A stretch of DNA of 23,662 nt from an uncultured Collinsella sp. (GTDB lineage: Bacteria > Actinomycetota > Coriobacteriia > Coriobacteriales > Coriobacteriaceae): positions 1-23,662 of the forward strand of contig UQNB01000026.1 in NCBI GenBank assembly GCA_900542235.1, written 5' to 3'. This document shows positions 1 through 7,985 of this stretch, in pieces. Below the pieces are notes generated by a model. It was not told the DNA's origin and made no database searches. It worked only from the letters and a program-made list of their open reading frames with translations. The position numbers and the translations under genes were made by a program. Position 1 is the first letter of the stretch, and every line of letters begins with the position of its first letter.

Positions 1-597
1 CAGCGGCTCGGCGGGAACAGTCACCGCAGGAGAAGCGGCAGAACCGACCGGCGTGGAGGCCATGAGGTCGGCCGGGAAGGAGTTCTGGGCATCGTCCATG
101 AAGTGCTGGATGAGCTTGAGATACTCGGCCTTGAACTCCTCACGGGAAGCCTTGAGACGATCGATTTCCTCGAGCTCGGCCTGCTTTTCGGTCAGAGCCT
201 GGCGGATAACCTCGCGGGCCTTGGCGTCAGCCTCGTTGCGGATACGCTCAGCGTTCTCGTTGGCATCGTTGACGATGGTCTCAGCGGTCTGCTGGGCAGC
301 GATCAGGGCAGCGGAAATCTGGCGCTCCTGAGCGGAGAAGTCAGGGGCGGGAGCAGCCACGGGGGCGGCGGGAACGGCCTGGGCGGTGGCATCCTGAGCC
401 TGGGCAAGCTGAGCCTGTGCATCGGCAAGCTGCTGCTCGGTAGCAGTCAGACGACCCTTAAGGTCGACGATCTTAGCGAGCATAGCGTCAACCTCGGAGG
501 ACAGCGTCTCCAAGAAGACGTCGACCTCGGCAGGATCGTAGCCACGCTTGGCCTCAGAGAAAGTCTGAGCCTGGATGTCTGCAGGGGTAATAGCCAT
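1..597 (-). CDS. divIVA: DivIVA-family polar/septal coiled-coil protein (3' end outside window)
   Basis: DivIVA proteins bind negatively curved membrane at septa and poles and recruit division or wall-growth factors. The 199 visible codons are open to the window edge, so the C-terminus is missing. Residues 1-40 match the DivIVA N-terminal lipid-binding domain: an N-terminal TPADI, then KRGYDPAEVDVFLETL. A coiled coil (about 35-68, rich in Gln and Ala) follows, then an Ala/Pro linker (about 69-85) and a second long charged coiled coil from about 88. A good ribosome site (AAGGAGA) precedes the ATG at 597. Many codons end in T (GCT, CGT), more than in neighbouring genes, as expected for a highly expressed protein. 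It is the last gene of the yggS-sepF-yggT-divIVA string. The family call is secure; its exact role in this organism (polar growth or septum placement) is not visible. Confidence 0.93.
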   Translation of the reverse strand, partial: MAITPADIQAQTFSEAKRGYDPAEVDVFLETLSSEVDAMLAKIVDLKGRLTATEQQLADAQAQLAQAQDATAQAVPAAPVAAPAPDFSAQERQISAALIAAQQTAETIVNDANENAERIRNEADAKAREVIRQALTEKQAELEEIDRLKASREEFKAEYLKLIQHFMDDAQNSFPADLMASTPVGSAASPAVTVPAEPL

Positions 598-658
598 AAC
601 AAGTCTCCTTTTTCATCGCCTCGGCGCTACACGCCCGACGTAAGTTACAAAGTCAGTT

Positions 659-940
659 CTATACGAGTATACCTATAAGAAGCTGCAGAACCAGCCTCTG
701 CACCAACTGCAACGCAATAATCGCAACGACCGGCGAAAAATCGATACCGCCCATCGGCGGAATGAAACGACGGAACAGGTTGAGCCACGGACCGCACACG
801 CTATCGAGCACCGCAGCAATATCCTGAAGTAAACCACCCTGCTTCATGGGAATCCACGTCATAAAGCAGTAGACGACAATGAGCGTGGAATAGAAGTTGA
901 ACAGCGTGTTGACCAGCTGGACGATAGTGTAGATGTTGAT
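659..940 (-). CDS. yggT: YggT-family membrane protein, probable AUC start
   Basis: This is a small protein of about 93 residues with two hydrophobic stretches, one near the N-terminus (VQLVNTLFNFYSTLIVVYCF) and one at the C-terminus (VVAIIALQLVQRLVLQLLIG). Between them lies the amphipathic segment CGPWLNLFRRFIPPMGGIDF typical of YggT/YlmG. The family sits beside sepF and divIVA in many Gram-positives and is linked to septum or membrane organisation, but its biochemistry is unclear. No ATG, GTG or TTG lies in frame between the sepF stop and Met at 862, which is inside the first membrane segment. An AGGAG (947-951) sits 6 nt before an in-frame ATC at 940-938, giving M-N-I-Y-T, so I choose that as the start. 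ATT at 946-944 directly abuts the ribosome site and fits less well. The gene lies 21 nt after sepF and in the same frame. Confidence 0.85.
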   Translation of the reverse strand: MNIYTIVQLVNTLFNFYSTLIVVYCFMTWIPMKQGGLLQDIAAVLDSVCGPWLNLFRRFIPPMGGIDFSPVVAIIALQLVQRLVLQLLIGILV

Positions 941-961
941 GGGAATCTCCTCGTCTTGTCT

Positions 962-1684
962 TTACTTAAGGTAGCCGTCGGCACGAAGCTTCTTGAGATC
1001 GGAATCTTTGACCTCGCAACCGGCGGGCAGCACCATGAACACGCGGTCGCCTACCTCCTTGACCGTGGCGCCCAGACCGCAGGCAAAGCCGTAAGAGAAG
1101 TCCAAGACGCGCTTGGCAACTTCGGTGCGTACGCCCACAAAAATCAGTGCGACAGGCTGCTTGGTGCGAACGCGGCGCACCACGGTCTCCACGTCGTCAT
1201 AGCTCTCGGGGCGCAGGACATAGGCCGGCAGCTGCGGTGTGGCGTTGATGATATTGCTCGCATAGGCCGAGGCATCGCTCGGTGCAGGCGCGGGCGCAGC
1301 GGCGGCACGGGCGCGGGTGTTCTCGGCGTAGCTCGACGGCGTGTCATAGGCACCAGGACGATAACCGCTCGCAACGCTGTCCTGCGAGCGCGAAGGCGGG
1401 TTATACGTCGTGGCATGGCGGGAGTCATCGCCGACCAGCTGACCGGAGCGCGTATACACGGCAACCGACTCAGCTTCACCGCGGCGCGTCTGACCAAGCA
1501 GGCCGTTGCTCGGCTCGTCTTGGGTGTAGAAGCCCTCGCCCGAAGCACCGCCGTAGCCGTTGCCCTGATAACTATCGTCATAGCCGTCATCGTAGCCGTA
1601 GTCGTCGTCCTGGCCATAACCCTGGTCGTAACCCTGCTGGCCGCCCAGGTGCATCTTATTTTTAATCTCGTCAAGGAAGCCCAT
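962..1684 (-). CDS. sepF: Cell division protein SepF (FtsZ membrane anchor)
   Basis: SepF binds the FtsZ C-terminal peptide and tethers the ring to the membrane. It is probably the main anchor here because no ftsA lies in the dcw cluster. The 240-residue protein starts with the amphipathic membrane helix MGFLDEIKNKMHL. Residues 16-46 are a striking Gln/Gly/Tyr/Asp-rich stretch with seven tyrosines, followed by a long Ala/Ser/Pro-rich linker. The SepF core domain lies at about 150-228 (PAYVLRPESYDDVETVV, PVALIFVG, RVLDFSYGFACGLGATV, VFMVLPAG). Translation could open at GTG 1735, but ATG 1684 has a GAGAGGA ribosome site and produces the conserved N-terminus. It follows yggS after 60 nt. The length is somewhat above the family norm because of the linker. 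Confidence 0.96.
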   Translation of the reverse strand: MGFLDEIKNKMHLGGQQGYDQGYGQDDDYGYDDGYDDSYQGNGYGGASGEGFYTQDEPSNGLLGQTRRGEAESVAVYTRSGQLVGDDSRHATTYNPPSRSQDSVASGYRPGAYDTPSSYAENTRARAAAAPAPAPSDASAYASNIINATPQLPAYVLRPESYDDVETVVRRVRTKQPVALIFVGVRTEVAKRVLDFSYGFACGLGATVKEVGDRVFMVLPAGCEVKDSDLKKLRADGYLK

Positions 1685-1744
1685 GGTTGTGTCCTCTCGC
1701 GGTTTAGTGCAGGCGCCCCGATAATCAGTGCGCACTTCAGAGCC

Positions 1745-2482
1745 TTATTTTACTGCAAACTCCGGGCTAAATACTACCCTGCCCAGGCGAACGAGCGTAG
1801 AGCCCTCCTCAAGGGCAGGCTCAAAGTCCTCGCTCATGCCGCAGGAAAGCTCAGGCAGGTTCAAATCGGGATGCGCAGCCTCCAGCTCATCCCTCAGCTC
1901 ACGAAGCCCCGCAAAGGTGCGGCGTGCCACATCCTTATTCCCCCGGGGCGCCATAGTCATAAGCCCCTGTACGCAAATTCCCTCAAGTTCCGCAAGCTCA
2001 CCCGCGGCGGCGCGAATCTCATCGGGCGAAAAGCCTCCCTTCGACTCCTCACCACTCACATTGACCTCGATGAGCACACGCTGGGGGCCGGCGAGCTCGC
2101 CTGCCTCAATCTTGCGAACAGCACGGCTCGAGATCGCCTGCGCCAGATGCAGCGAACCCACCGAGTGAATCAGCTCGGCTGAGCCCAGCACCGCATTGAT
2201 CTTATTGGTCTGCAGGTTGCCGATCATATCGAAGCGCACCTCGGGCAGCTCCGGATGCTCCGCCAGACCCGTGAGCTTGCGAACCAGCTCCTGCGGGCGG
2301 TTCTCGGCAAAATGGCGATACCCCGCCTGGATGGCGGCAACGGTCTCATCGACACCAACGGTCTTGGACACGGCAATGAGGCGCGCGGCGTCGTGGGGGC
2401 GGCCCGCGCGATCGAGCGCCGCATAAAAACGTTCCAGAATCTGCTCGCGGCGAGCGCGCATCAAGTCCAAATAGTTATCCAT
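1745..2482 (-). CDS. yggS: YggS/PLPBP pyridoxal-phosphate homeostasis protein
   Basis: This is a PLP-binding TIM-barrel protein of the YggS (YlmE/PROSC) family, which buffers pyridoxal phosphate and affects amino-acid metabolism without a known catalytic turnover. The PLP lysine is K40 in RLIAVSKTV. HFAENRPQEL follows (usually FGENYVQE), then a barrel strand at FDMIGNLQTNKIN (usually WHFIGxLQxNK), then LIEVNVSGEESKGGF and SCGMSEDFEPALEEGSTLVRLG. ATG 2482 has GGAGG about 9 nt upstream and is preferred to in-frame upstream starts that would add 28 residues without family resemblance. Length 245 is close to the family norm. It is the first gene after the phoU-side hairpin and heads the yggS-sepF-yggT-divIVA group, the usual Gram-positive neighbourhood. 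Confidence 0.95.
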   Translation of the reverse strand: MDNYLDLMRARREQILERFYAALDRAGRPHDAARLIAVSKTVGVDETVAAIQAGYRHFAENRPQELVRKLTGLAEHPELPEVRFDMIGNLQTNKINAVLGSAELIHSVGSLHLAQAISSRAVRKIEAGELAGPQRVLIEVNVSGEESKGGFSPDEIRAAAGELAELEGICVQGLMTMAPRGNKDVARRTFAGLRELRDELEAAHPDLNLPELSCGMSEDFEPALEEGSTLVRLGRVVFSPEFAVK

Positions 2483-2532
2483 TGCCAATCGCCTCCGCTG
2501 ACAGCCAAACAAGTAGTCCCATGCTAACGCAA

Positions 2533-2564
2533 GAGCGCGGCCCCGCATGTGCAAGGCCGCGCTC
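2533..2564 (-). terminator. GC-rich hairpin between phoU and yggS, probable terminator or attenuator
   Basis: A perfect 10-bp inverted repeat (GAGCGCGGCC at 2533-2542 and GGCCGCGCTC at 2555-2564) encloses a 12-nt loop, 37 nt after the phoU stop. In the direction of transcription it is followed by TTGCGTT, a poor U-tract. Termination may therefore be partial, allowing some read-through into yggS. I see no convincing promoter between the hairpin and yggS. Confidence 0.55.
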
Positions 2565-2601
2565 ACTTAGGTATTTACAATCTTTCGACGAACGGGGCTA
2601 C

Positions 2602-3459
2602 TTACTCCTCGTCGTCCTCGCCATCGTCCTCGTCCTCAAGATGATCGAGCAGGTAGCGAAGACCCTCGCTGACCTCGTTAACGGGCACCTTGGCAACGTA
2701 GCGCGCGTCGACGGCGGGCCTCATGATAACACCCTCGCCCGAAGGCACGCGCATGCTCTCGAGCTCATCCTCGTCCACACGGGCGATATCGCCGGCGTTC
2801 ATACGCTGACCAGTCAACAGGAAGGTCAGACGGCAAGTGGCATCGATGGAAATCGAAGCGATGCGATCGAGGTAGCGCGAAACCATGATGGCGCGGCGCA
2901 GGTCGTCATAGTTGCTGTCGTCGTCCATAAAGTCGCCCGTATCCATACGGTTAAAGGTGCGGAAGAACTTCTCGTAGGCGGCGTGCACCGGCTCGTCCTC
3001 GACGGCCAGGTTGCAGATGATGGACATGTCATTGGTGACGAGCGCAGAAAGCGAAGAGCCCAGCACCTGGTAGACGGCCTCAGCCTCGGCCTCGACCGTG
3101 CCGACAAGCTCCTTGGGCAGCGAGATGTCGGCCTTGATCATATGACGCGTGGCACGGCAGATCTGACGGACCTTATCGGTCATGCGCTGAAGGTTAAAGT
3201 CGACGTAGATGATCGTCTGAAGCAGGCGGAAGTCGGAGGCGACCGGTGACTGCGTGGCGATCAGGTTGTAGCAGACGGCCTCCAGGTTGGCGCAACGCGC
3301 GTCAATCGAAAGCGTGCGCTTCTTGGTCTTGGTGGCGAGCTTGCGGTCGTCGGTCACATAGGCCTTCACGGCATCGTGGAGGGCCAGATCGACGGCCTCA
3401 TAGATGCTCAGCATCTCGTGACGGGCCTCGACGAGCTGACGGGAAAACAGTTTGCGCAT
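2602..3459 (-). CDS. phoU: PhoU-type phosphate signalling regulator
   Basis: PhoU connects the Pst transporter with the phosphate sensor kinase and damps Pho signalling when phosphate is plentiful. The 285-residue protein is predicted helical. It opens with MRKLFSRQLVEARHEML and contains the PhoU repeat signatures DARCANLEAVCYNLIATQSP and VDFNLQRMTDKVRQIC, with a degenerate second half (DDLRRAIMVSRYLDRIASIS). It is longer than the usual 215-240 residues, with a C-terminal extension ending in an acidic run (LEDEDDGEDDEE). ATG 3459 has GGAG at proper spacing. It lies 92 nt downstream of pstB, the conventional last position of a pst operon. No phoR/phoP pair is visible in the window. Confidence 0.93.
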   Translation of the reverse strand: MRKLFSRQLVEARHEMLSIYEAVDLALHDAVKAYVTDDRKLATKTKKRTLSIDARCANLEAVCYNLIATQSPVASDFRLLQTIIYVDFNLQRMTDKVRQICRATRHMIKADISLPKELVGTVEAEAEAVYQVLGSSLSALVTNDMSIICNLAVEDEPVHAAYEKFFRTFNRMDTGDFMDDDSNYDDLRRAIMVSRYLDRIASISIDATCRLTFLLTGQRMNAGDIARVDEDELESMRVPSGEGVIMRPAVDARYVAKVPVNEVSEGLRYLLDHLEDEDDGEDDEE

Positions 3460-3551
3460 GGTTCACTCCAATCAGTTGGGTGCGGTCATGCCGCCCGCAC
3501 AGTGAATACGCACCGGACCAGGTCCGATCGGCTTGGGACTAGTCGCACCGA
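3460..3551 (-). other. pstB-phoU spacer with hairpin and palindrome
   Basis: The 92-nt spacer is longer than the other gaps in this operon. It holds an RNA hairpin just ahead of the phoU ribosome site (GTGCGG 3480-3485 with CCGCAC 3495-3500, 9-nt loop). It also holds a 13-bp palindrome (CGGACC, one central base, GGTCCG, 3514-3526). There is no U-tract, so this is not an obvious terminator. It could set mRNA processing or the phoU expression level; this is inference. Confidence 0.4.
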
Positions 3552-4355
<804 letters not shown>

Positions 4356-4367
4356 GGGACTCCTTAA

Positions 4368-5273
4368 CTAGCGACGCTTGCGCGACAGGAAGCGCGCAAA
4401 CAGGTTGAAGGCCAGAATGATCACCATCAGCAAGAGCGCGGTGCCGTAGGCTGCGTTCATGTTGATGCCGTCGTTGGCAAGCAGGTACAGGTGAACGGTC
4501 ATGGGGCGGCCGGAATCGAGCGGCGAGATAGGTAGATTGATGGCCTGGCCCATGGTGTAGAGCACCACGGCGGTCTCGCCAATGGCACGGCCGATGGCAA
4601 GGACAATGCCCGTGGCAATACGGCCAAAGGCAGAAGGAAGCACGATCTTGGAGACAACCTGCCACTTGGTGGCGCCCAGGCCATACGCGCCCCAACGGAT
4701 ATAGCGCGGAACGGCGCGAATGGCCTCTTCGGTGGTGCGCATGACGATGGGAAGCATCAAGAGCGCAAGCGCCAGAGCGGCCGAGACCATCGAAAGGCCC
4801 AGACCCATAGCCTCGACAAACAAGGCGTAGCCAAACAGGCCCATAACGATGGAGGGCACCGAGGCCAAAGCGTCAGCAGCGTAGCGAATGAGCTCGACGA
4901 TCTTGCCCTGCTTGGCGTACTCGGCCAGATAGACGGCTGCCAGCACAGCGATCGGCGTGCAGATAAGCATGGCGAGCGCCGTCACATAGACGGTCGAGAC
5001 GATCGTGGGCCAAATACCGCCCTCGGCGTTGACGCCCTGGGGCCAACCGAAGATAAAGTCGAGCGAGATGTGTGGCAGGCCGTTGATGACCACGTAGGCG
5101 ATGATAGCGACCAGCACCAGCGTGGTGATGTAGGCAGCCGCGCGGAATACGCCGAGCATGATCTTGTTGGACAGGTCCTTGTTGATGCGACCCTTCTTGC
5201 CATGGGAAAGGGCACGCTTGATGCGCTCGCGCGACGAGGTCGTATCGACCGTCGTGTCAACGGAATCGGACAT
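4368..5273 (-). CDS. pstA: Phosphate ABC transporter permease PstA
   Basis: PstA is one of the two membrane subunits of the phosphate importer. The 301-residue protein has a charged N-terminal cytoplasmic stretch of about 40 residues, then six hydrophobic segments. The coupling-helix region is in GAYGLGATKWQVVSKIVLPSA, followed by IGRAIGETAVVLYTMG, which is conserved in PstA/PstC. It ends ARFLSRKRR. Only 3 nt separate it from the pstC stop, which suggests translational coupling. A purine-rich GAGGGGG ribosome site lies inside the end of pstC. Confidence 0.97.
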   Translation of the reverse strand: MSDSVDTTVDTTSSRERIKRALSHGKKGRINKDLSNKIMLGVFRAAAYITTLVLVAIIAYVVINGLPHISLDFIFGWPQGVNAEGGIWPTIVSTVYVTALAMLICTPIAVLAAVYLAEYAKQGKIVELIRYAADALASVPSIVMGLFGYALFVEAMGLGLSMVSAALALALLMLPIVMRTTEEAIRAVPRYIRWGAYGLGATKWQVVSKIVLPSAFGRIATGIVLAIGRAIGETAVVLYTMGQAINLPISPLDSGRPMTVHLYLLANDGINMNAAYGTALLLMVIILAFNLFARFLSRKRR

Positions 5274-5276
5274 AGC

Positions 5277-6203
5277 CTACCCCCTCTTCTTCTTTGAAAT
5301 CAGACGGACGACGCCCACCAGCGTGGCGGAGATGATAAACAGGACCACGCCCATGCCGAACAGCGCCGAGCGGTGCAGACCCGAGGAATAGCTCATGTCG
5401 AGCGCGATCTGGCTCGTGAGCGTCGAGATGGGGCTCGCAATGCTGTCGGGAATAACCGGGGCGTTACCCACGACCATGAGCACGGCCATGGTCTCGCCGA
5501 TGGCACGGCCCATACCCAGCACGATCGCATCCACGATACCCAGCTTGGCGGCAGGTAGCACGACCTTATAGATGGTCTGCCACTTAGTAGCACCCATGGC
5601 ATACGATGCCTCGCGAATACCCATGGGAATGGAATTGAGGGCATCGATGGTGAGCGTGGTGATGGTAGGGACGATCATGATGGCAAGCACGAACCACGCC
5701 GTCAGCGCACCAAAACCAAGACCACCGGTCAGTTGCGCGATAAACGGACGGATGATGATCATGCCAAAGAAGCCATAGATGATAGAAGGGATGCCGGCCA
5801 ACAGGTCAACGGCAGGGCTGATGAGCTTGCGCACGCGCTTGCTGGCGATCTCGACCAGATACACGGCCGTGCCCACGCCTAGGGGCACACCCATGGCGAG
5901 CGCACCGACGGTCACCAGACCCGAGCCGGCAAGCAGCGACACGATGCCGTAGTGGCCCTCAGAGGGCGCCCACGTAAAGCTAAAGAAGTCCGCCAGACCG
6001 ATGTCGGTAAAGACGGGCAGCGCCGAGTACGTGGTAAAGACAAAAATCAGGATGACGGTAACAACCGCCAAGAACGCGCAGGCAAAGAAAATCCACTGCA
6101 GCGCCTTCTCCTTGATATAGGTGCTGCGCGATACGAGCGCCAGCTCGCGCTTCTTGGGCGCCTGAGCATTCTGCTCAGTCTGGGAGTTTTCCTGTGCTTC
6201 CAT
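5277..6203 (-). CDS. pstC: Phosphate ABC transporter permease PstC
   Basis: PstC pairs with PstA to form the phosphate channel. After a polar N-terminus of about 35 residues come six membrane segments. Recognisable pieces include GVPLGVGTAVYLVEIAS, LLAGIPSIIYGFFGM, SYAMGATKWQTIYKVVLPA and MGRAIGETMAVLMVVGNAP. I choose ATG 6203, one base after the pstS TAG, because AAGGGGAG lies 8 nt ahead of it. The in-frame GTG at 6212 would leave no room for a ribosome site. Length is 308 residues, normal for the family. Confidence 0.97.
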   Translation of the reverse strand: MEAQENSQTEQNAQAPKKRELALVSRSTYIKEKALQWIFFACAFLAVVTVILIFVFTTYSALPVFTDIGLADFFSFTWAPSEGHYGIVSLLAGSGLVTVGALAMGVPLGVGTAVYLVEIASKRVRKLISPAVDLLAGIPSIIYGFFGMIIIRPFIAQLTGGLGFGALTAWFVLAIMIVPTITTLTIDALNSIPMGIREASYAMGATKWQTIYKVVLPAAKLGIVDAIVLGMGRAIGETMAVLMVVGNAPVIPDSIASPISTLTSQIALDMSYSSGLHRSALFGMGVVLFIISATLVGVVRLISKKKRG

Positions 6204-6204
6204 G

Positions 6205-7041
6205 CTACTCACTCCCCTTCTCGTCGTTGGTGACGGGAATAAAGCCCGCCTCGCGAATCTGCTTGTCCATCTTTTCGGACGTCACGTAGTCGATGTAATC
6301 CTGCGCCTGCTGCGAAGGCGCACCCTTCACAAAGAAGTAAAGGTCGCGCGAGATGGGATAGCCGCCACTCGCGACCGTCTTCTCGGACGCCTCAACATGA
6401 TTGACCGAGACGGCCTTGACCGAGGTCTTGGCGTTGAGGCTATCGACGAAGCCCAGCGAAATGTAGCCGATAGCCCCGCGCGAACGAGATACCACGTCGC
6501 GCACCTGGCCCGTGCCCGAAAGAACGGCGGAGCGGCGATCGAACGGGGTGCCGTCCATCACGATGGTGCGGAAGGCTTCACGCGTGCCAGACGCCTCATC
6601 TCGGTTGATAACCTGAATCCTCAGGTCCTCGCCACCGACTTCTTTCCAGTTGGTGATCTTGCCGGCATAGATATCGCGGAGCTGCTCGGTCGAGAGGTTA
6701 TCGACGGGGTTGTCTTCGTTCACGATGACCGCGATACCGTCGTGGGCAATGACGATGGGAGTCAGGCCCAGATCCCGTTCGTCGGCATTGAGTCCACGGG
6801 AGGAGCTGGCGATATCGGCCGTGCCAGCGCTGACGGCTTCGATGCCAGCGGAAGAGCCCAAACCGGAAACGAGCACGTCGATGCCGGTCTCCTCCTTAAA
6901 GCCCTCTGCCGCAATTTCGGCGATAGGAAGGCAGGTCGTGGAGCCGGCCACGGTAATGGAAGAGGTAGAAGATCCCGAAGAACAGGCGCACAGCGTAAGC
7001 GTAAGCACAGCGGCGCTCAGGACCGATACGATCTTTCTCAT
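6205..7041 (-). CDS. pstS: Phosphate-binding lipoprotein PstS
   Basis: PstS captures phosphate outside the membrane and delivers it to PstCA. The 278-residue precursor has a short signal peptide (MRKIVSVLSAAVLTLTLCAC). The lipobox is best read as L-C-A-C with Cys20 as the lipidated residue; Cys18 is less likely because Leu precedes it. Phosphate-site segments follow: ITVAGSTTCLPIAE, SGLGSSAGIEAVSAGTADIA, INRDEASGTREAF and RGAIGYISLGFV. Its ATG overlaps the pgeF TGA in an ATGA, so it is likely translated by coupling to pgeF, an unusual upstream partner. No promoter of its own can lie directly upstream without being inside pgeF. Confidence 0.97.
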   Translation of the reverse strand: MRKIVSVLSAAVLTLTLCACSSGSSTSSITVAGSTTCLPIAEIAAEGFKEETGIDVLVSGLGSSAGIEAVSAGTADIASSSRGLNADERDLGLTPIVIAHDGIAVIVNEDNPVDNLSTEQLRDIYAGKITNWKEVGGEDLRIQVINRDEASGTREAFRTIVMDGTPFDRRSAVLSGTGQVRDVVSRSRGAIGYISLGFVDSLNAKTSVKAVSVNHVEASEKTVASGGYPISRDLYFFVKGAPSQQAQDYIDYVTSEKMDKQIREAGFIPVTNDEKGSE

Positions 7042-7838
7042 AGCATCACGCCGATCGCAGCATGGCGCCCACAGGTGCCGTCCTCGTTACGGTAGGAATA
7101 AAAGCGGTCGTTCTGACGCACAGTCGAAAGCTGGGTATCCACGATATTATCCGCGTCCACACCGGCATCTACCAGCGCCTCACAAATGGCAGCGGAAAGA
7201 TCGAGCATACGAGAGGCACTCGCATCGATGCAAGAGAACTCGACGGCAAAGCGATCCATGAGTTCCTGGGATACCTCATATTCGTCAGCCAAGATATGGG
7301 GGCCGATATAGGCGGAAACGTCGCTCGCATCGCAGCCGGCAGCATCGCAAAGCGCCTGGCACGCCTTGGCAGAAATACGTGCAATCGTGCCCTTCCAACC
7401 GGAGTGCACCACGGCAAATCCGCCAGGGGCCACCAGCACCACGGGAACGCAGTCGGCAAAGCAGAGCAGCACGGGCACGTCATGGGCCGTACAGACGATG
7501 GCATCGCAGCCCTCGGCAATCTGCTCGCGAACAGCCTCAAGATCGTCGGCACCGTTCGAAGTCACCGTAACGATATGGTCACCATGTACCTGATTGGGCA
7601 CGAGCAGATTATGCTCGCACTCAGTGGCGCCCATAGCTTCGAGCGCTCGACGACGATTTTCTTGAACAGCAAAGGGGTCATCGCCTACATGCGAGCCCAG
7701 GTTGAGCGAGGAGTACGCATCTTCGGAAACGCCACCGGTGCGCTCGGTAAAGGCAAAGCGGACATCGGATGTCGCGCCCTCCACCAACGTAACTCCATCA
7801 TGGTCGACACGCGAAACGTTGTCCGCACGTGCTGCCAT
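7038..7838 (-). CDS. pgeF: PgeF/YfiH-family multicopper-like purine nucleoside phosphorylase (laccase domain)
   Basis: The family (YfiH, YlmD, LACC1) acts on purine nucleosides by phosphorolysis or deamination. In E. coli it also edits misincorporated serine in peptidoglycan precursors. The 266-residue protein keeps the metal-site residues: His85 in LLVPNQVHGDHI, Cys130 in LCFADCVPVVL and His145 in VVHSGWKG. YIGPHI and a C-terminal HAAIGV are also present. ATG 7838 has a strong AGGAGG 7 nt upstream; the GTG at 7859 lacks one. It heads the pst operon here and overlaps pstS by 4 nt, instead of leading into yggS as in many Gram-positives. Its reaction on nucleosides consumes phosphate, which makes the pairing notable, although a functional link is inference. 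Confidence 0.94.
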   Translation of the reverse strand: MAARADNVSRVDHDGVTLVEGATSDVRFAFTERTGGVSEDAYSSLNLGSHVGDDPFAVQENRRRALEAMGATECEHNLLVPNQVHGDHIVTVTSNGADDLEAVREQIAEGCDAIVCTAHDVPVLLCFADCVPVVLVAPGGFAVVHSGWKGTIARISAKACQALCDAAGCDASDVSAYIGPHILADEYEVSQELMDRFAVEFSCIDASASRMLDLSAAICEALVDAGVDADNIVDTQLSTVRQNDRFYSYRNEDGTCGRHAAIGVML

Positions 7839-7865
7839 ACTAAAGCCTCCTAATAACACAAGTAC

Positions 7866-7880
7866 CGCGGCGTCGCCGCG
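7866..7880 (-). other. Leader hairpin upstream of pgeF
   Basis: A GC-only 6-bp stem with a 3-nt loop (CGCGGC 7866-7871, GCCGCG 7875-7880) lies in the presumed 5' leader, about 14 nt ahead of the AGGAGG of pgeF. It has no U-tract. It may stabilise the mRNA or shape access to the ribosome site. Confidence 0.35.
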
Positions 7881-7916
7881 CAGTCCGCGTTTATACGGCT
7901 GTCATACTTGCTTAAA

Positions 7917-7960
7917 AGTATACCCGCAGCGGTAGGGACCAAACGTAAAGGGAACGTAAG
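7917..7960 (-). promoter_or_regulatory. Candidate Pho-box promoter of the pgeF-pstSCAB-phoU operon
   Basis: Read on the minus strand, two adjacent 11-bp direct repeats (CTTACGTTCCC 7960-7950 and TTTACGTTTGG 7949-7939) share TTACGTT at exactly one helical turn. A good -10 element, TATACT (7922-7917), begins 19 nt after the second TTACGTT, with no convincing -35 hexamer. Direct repeats with 11-bp phasing replacing a -35 are the hallmark of PhoB/PhoP-controlled promoters; the downstream pst genes fit. The repeat sequence itself differs from the E. coli and B. subtilis consensus. A second -10-like TATAAA (7890s) lies downstream as an alternative. Confidence 0.55.
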
Positions 7961-7985
7961 GAGATTGGAGGCTTTCGTTTACAAA

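Noticed and set aside
598..658. Imperfect GC hairpin between yggT and divIVA as a terminator
   Set aside because: The stem is bulged and short and no U-tract follows; divIVA has a good ribosome site and is probably co-transcribed.
103..678. 191-codon plus-strand frame rich in Leu/Gly opposite divIVA
   Set aside because: Its composition is the complement of the Gln/Glu/Ala codons of the DivIVA coiled coils; no ribosome site or neighbouring gene on that strand.
1727..1736. 10-bp palindrome AGTGCGCACT upstream of sepF
   Set aside because: Short and GC-rich, without a promoter next to it; expected by chance in sequence of this composition.
956..2182. 408-codon plus-strand frame across sepF and yggS
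   Set aside because: It crosses two well-supported minus-strand genes and their spacer, and its protein has no family-like features; a shadow of GC-rich coding.
6204..6212. GTG 6212 as the pstC start
   Set aside because: It overlaps its own potential ribosome site; ATG 6203 has AAGGGGAG at good spacing.
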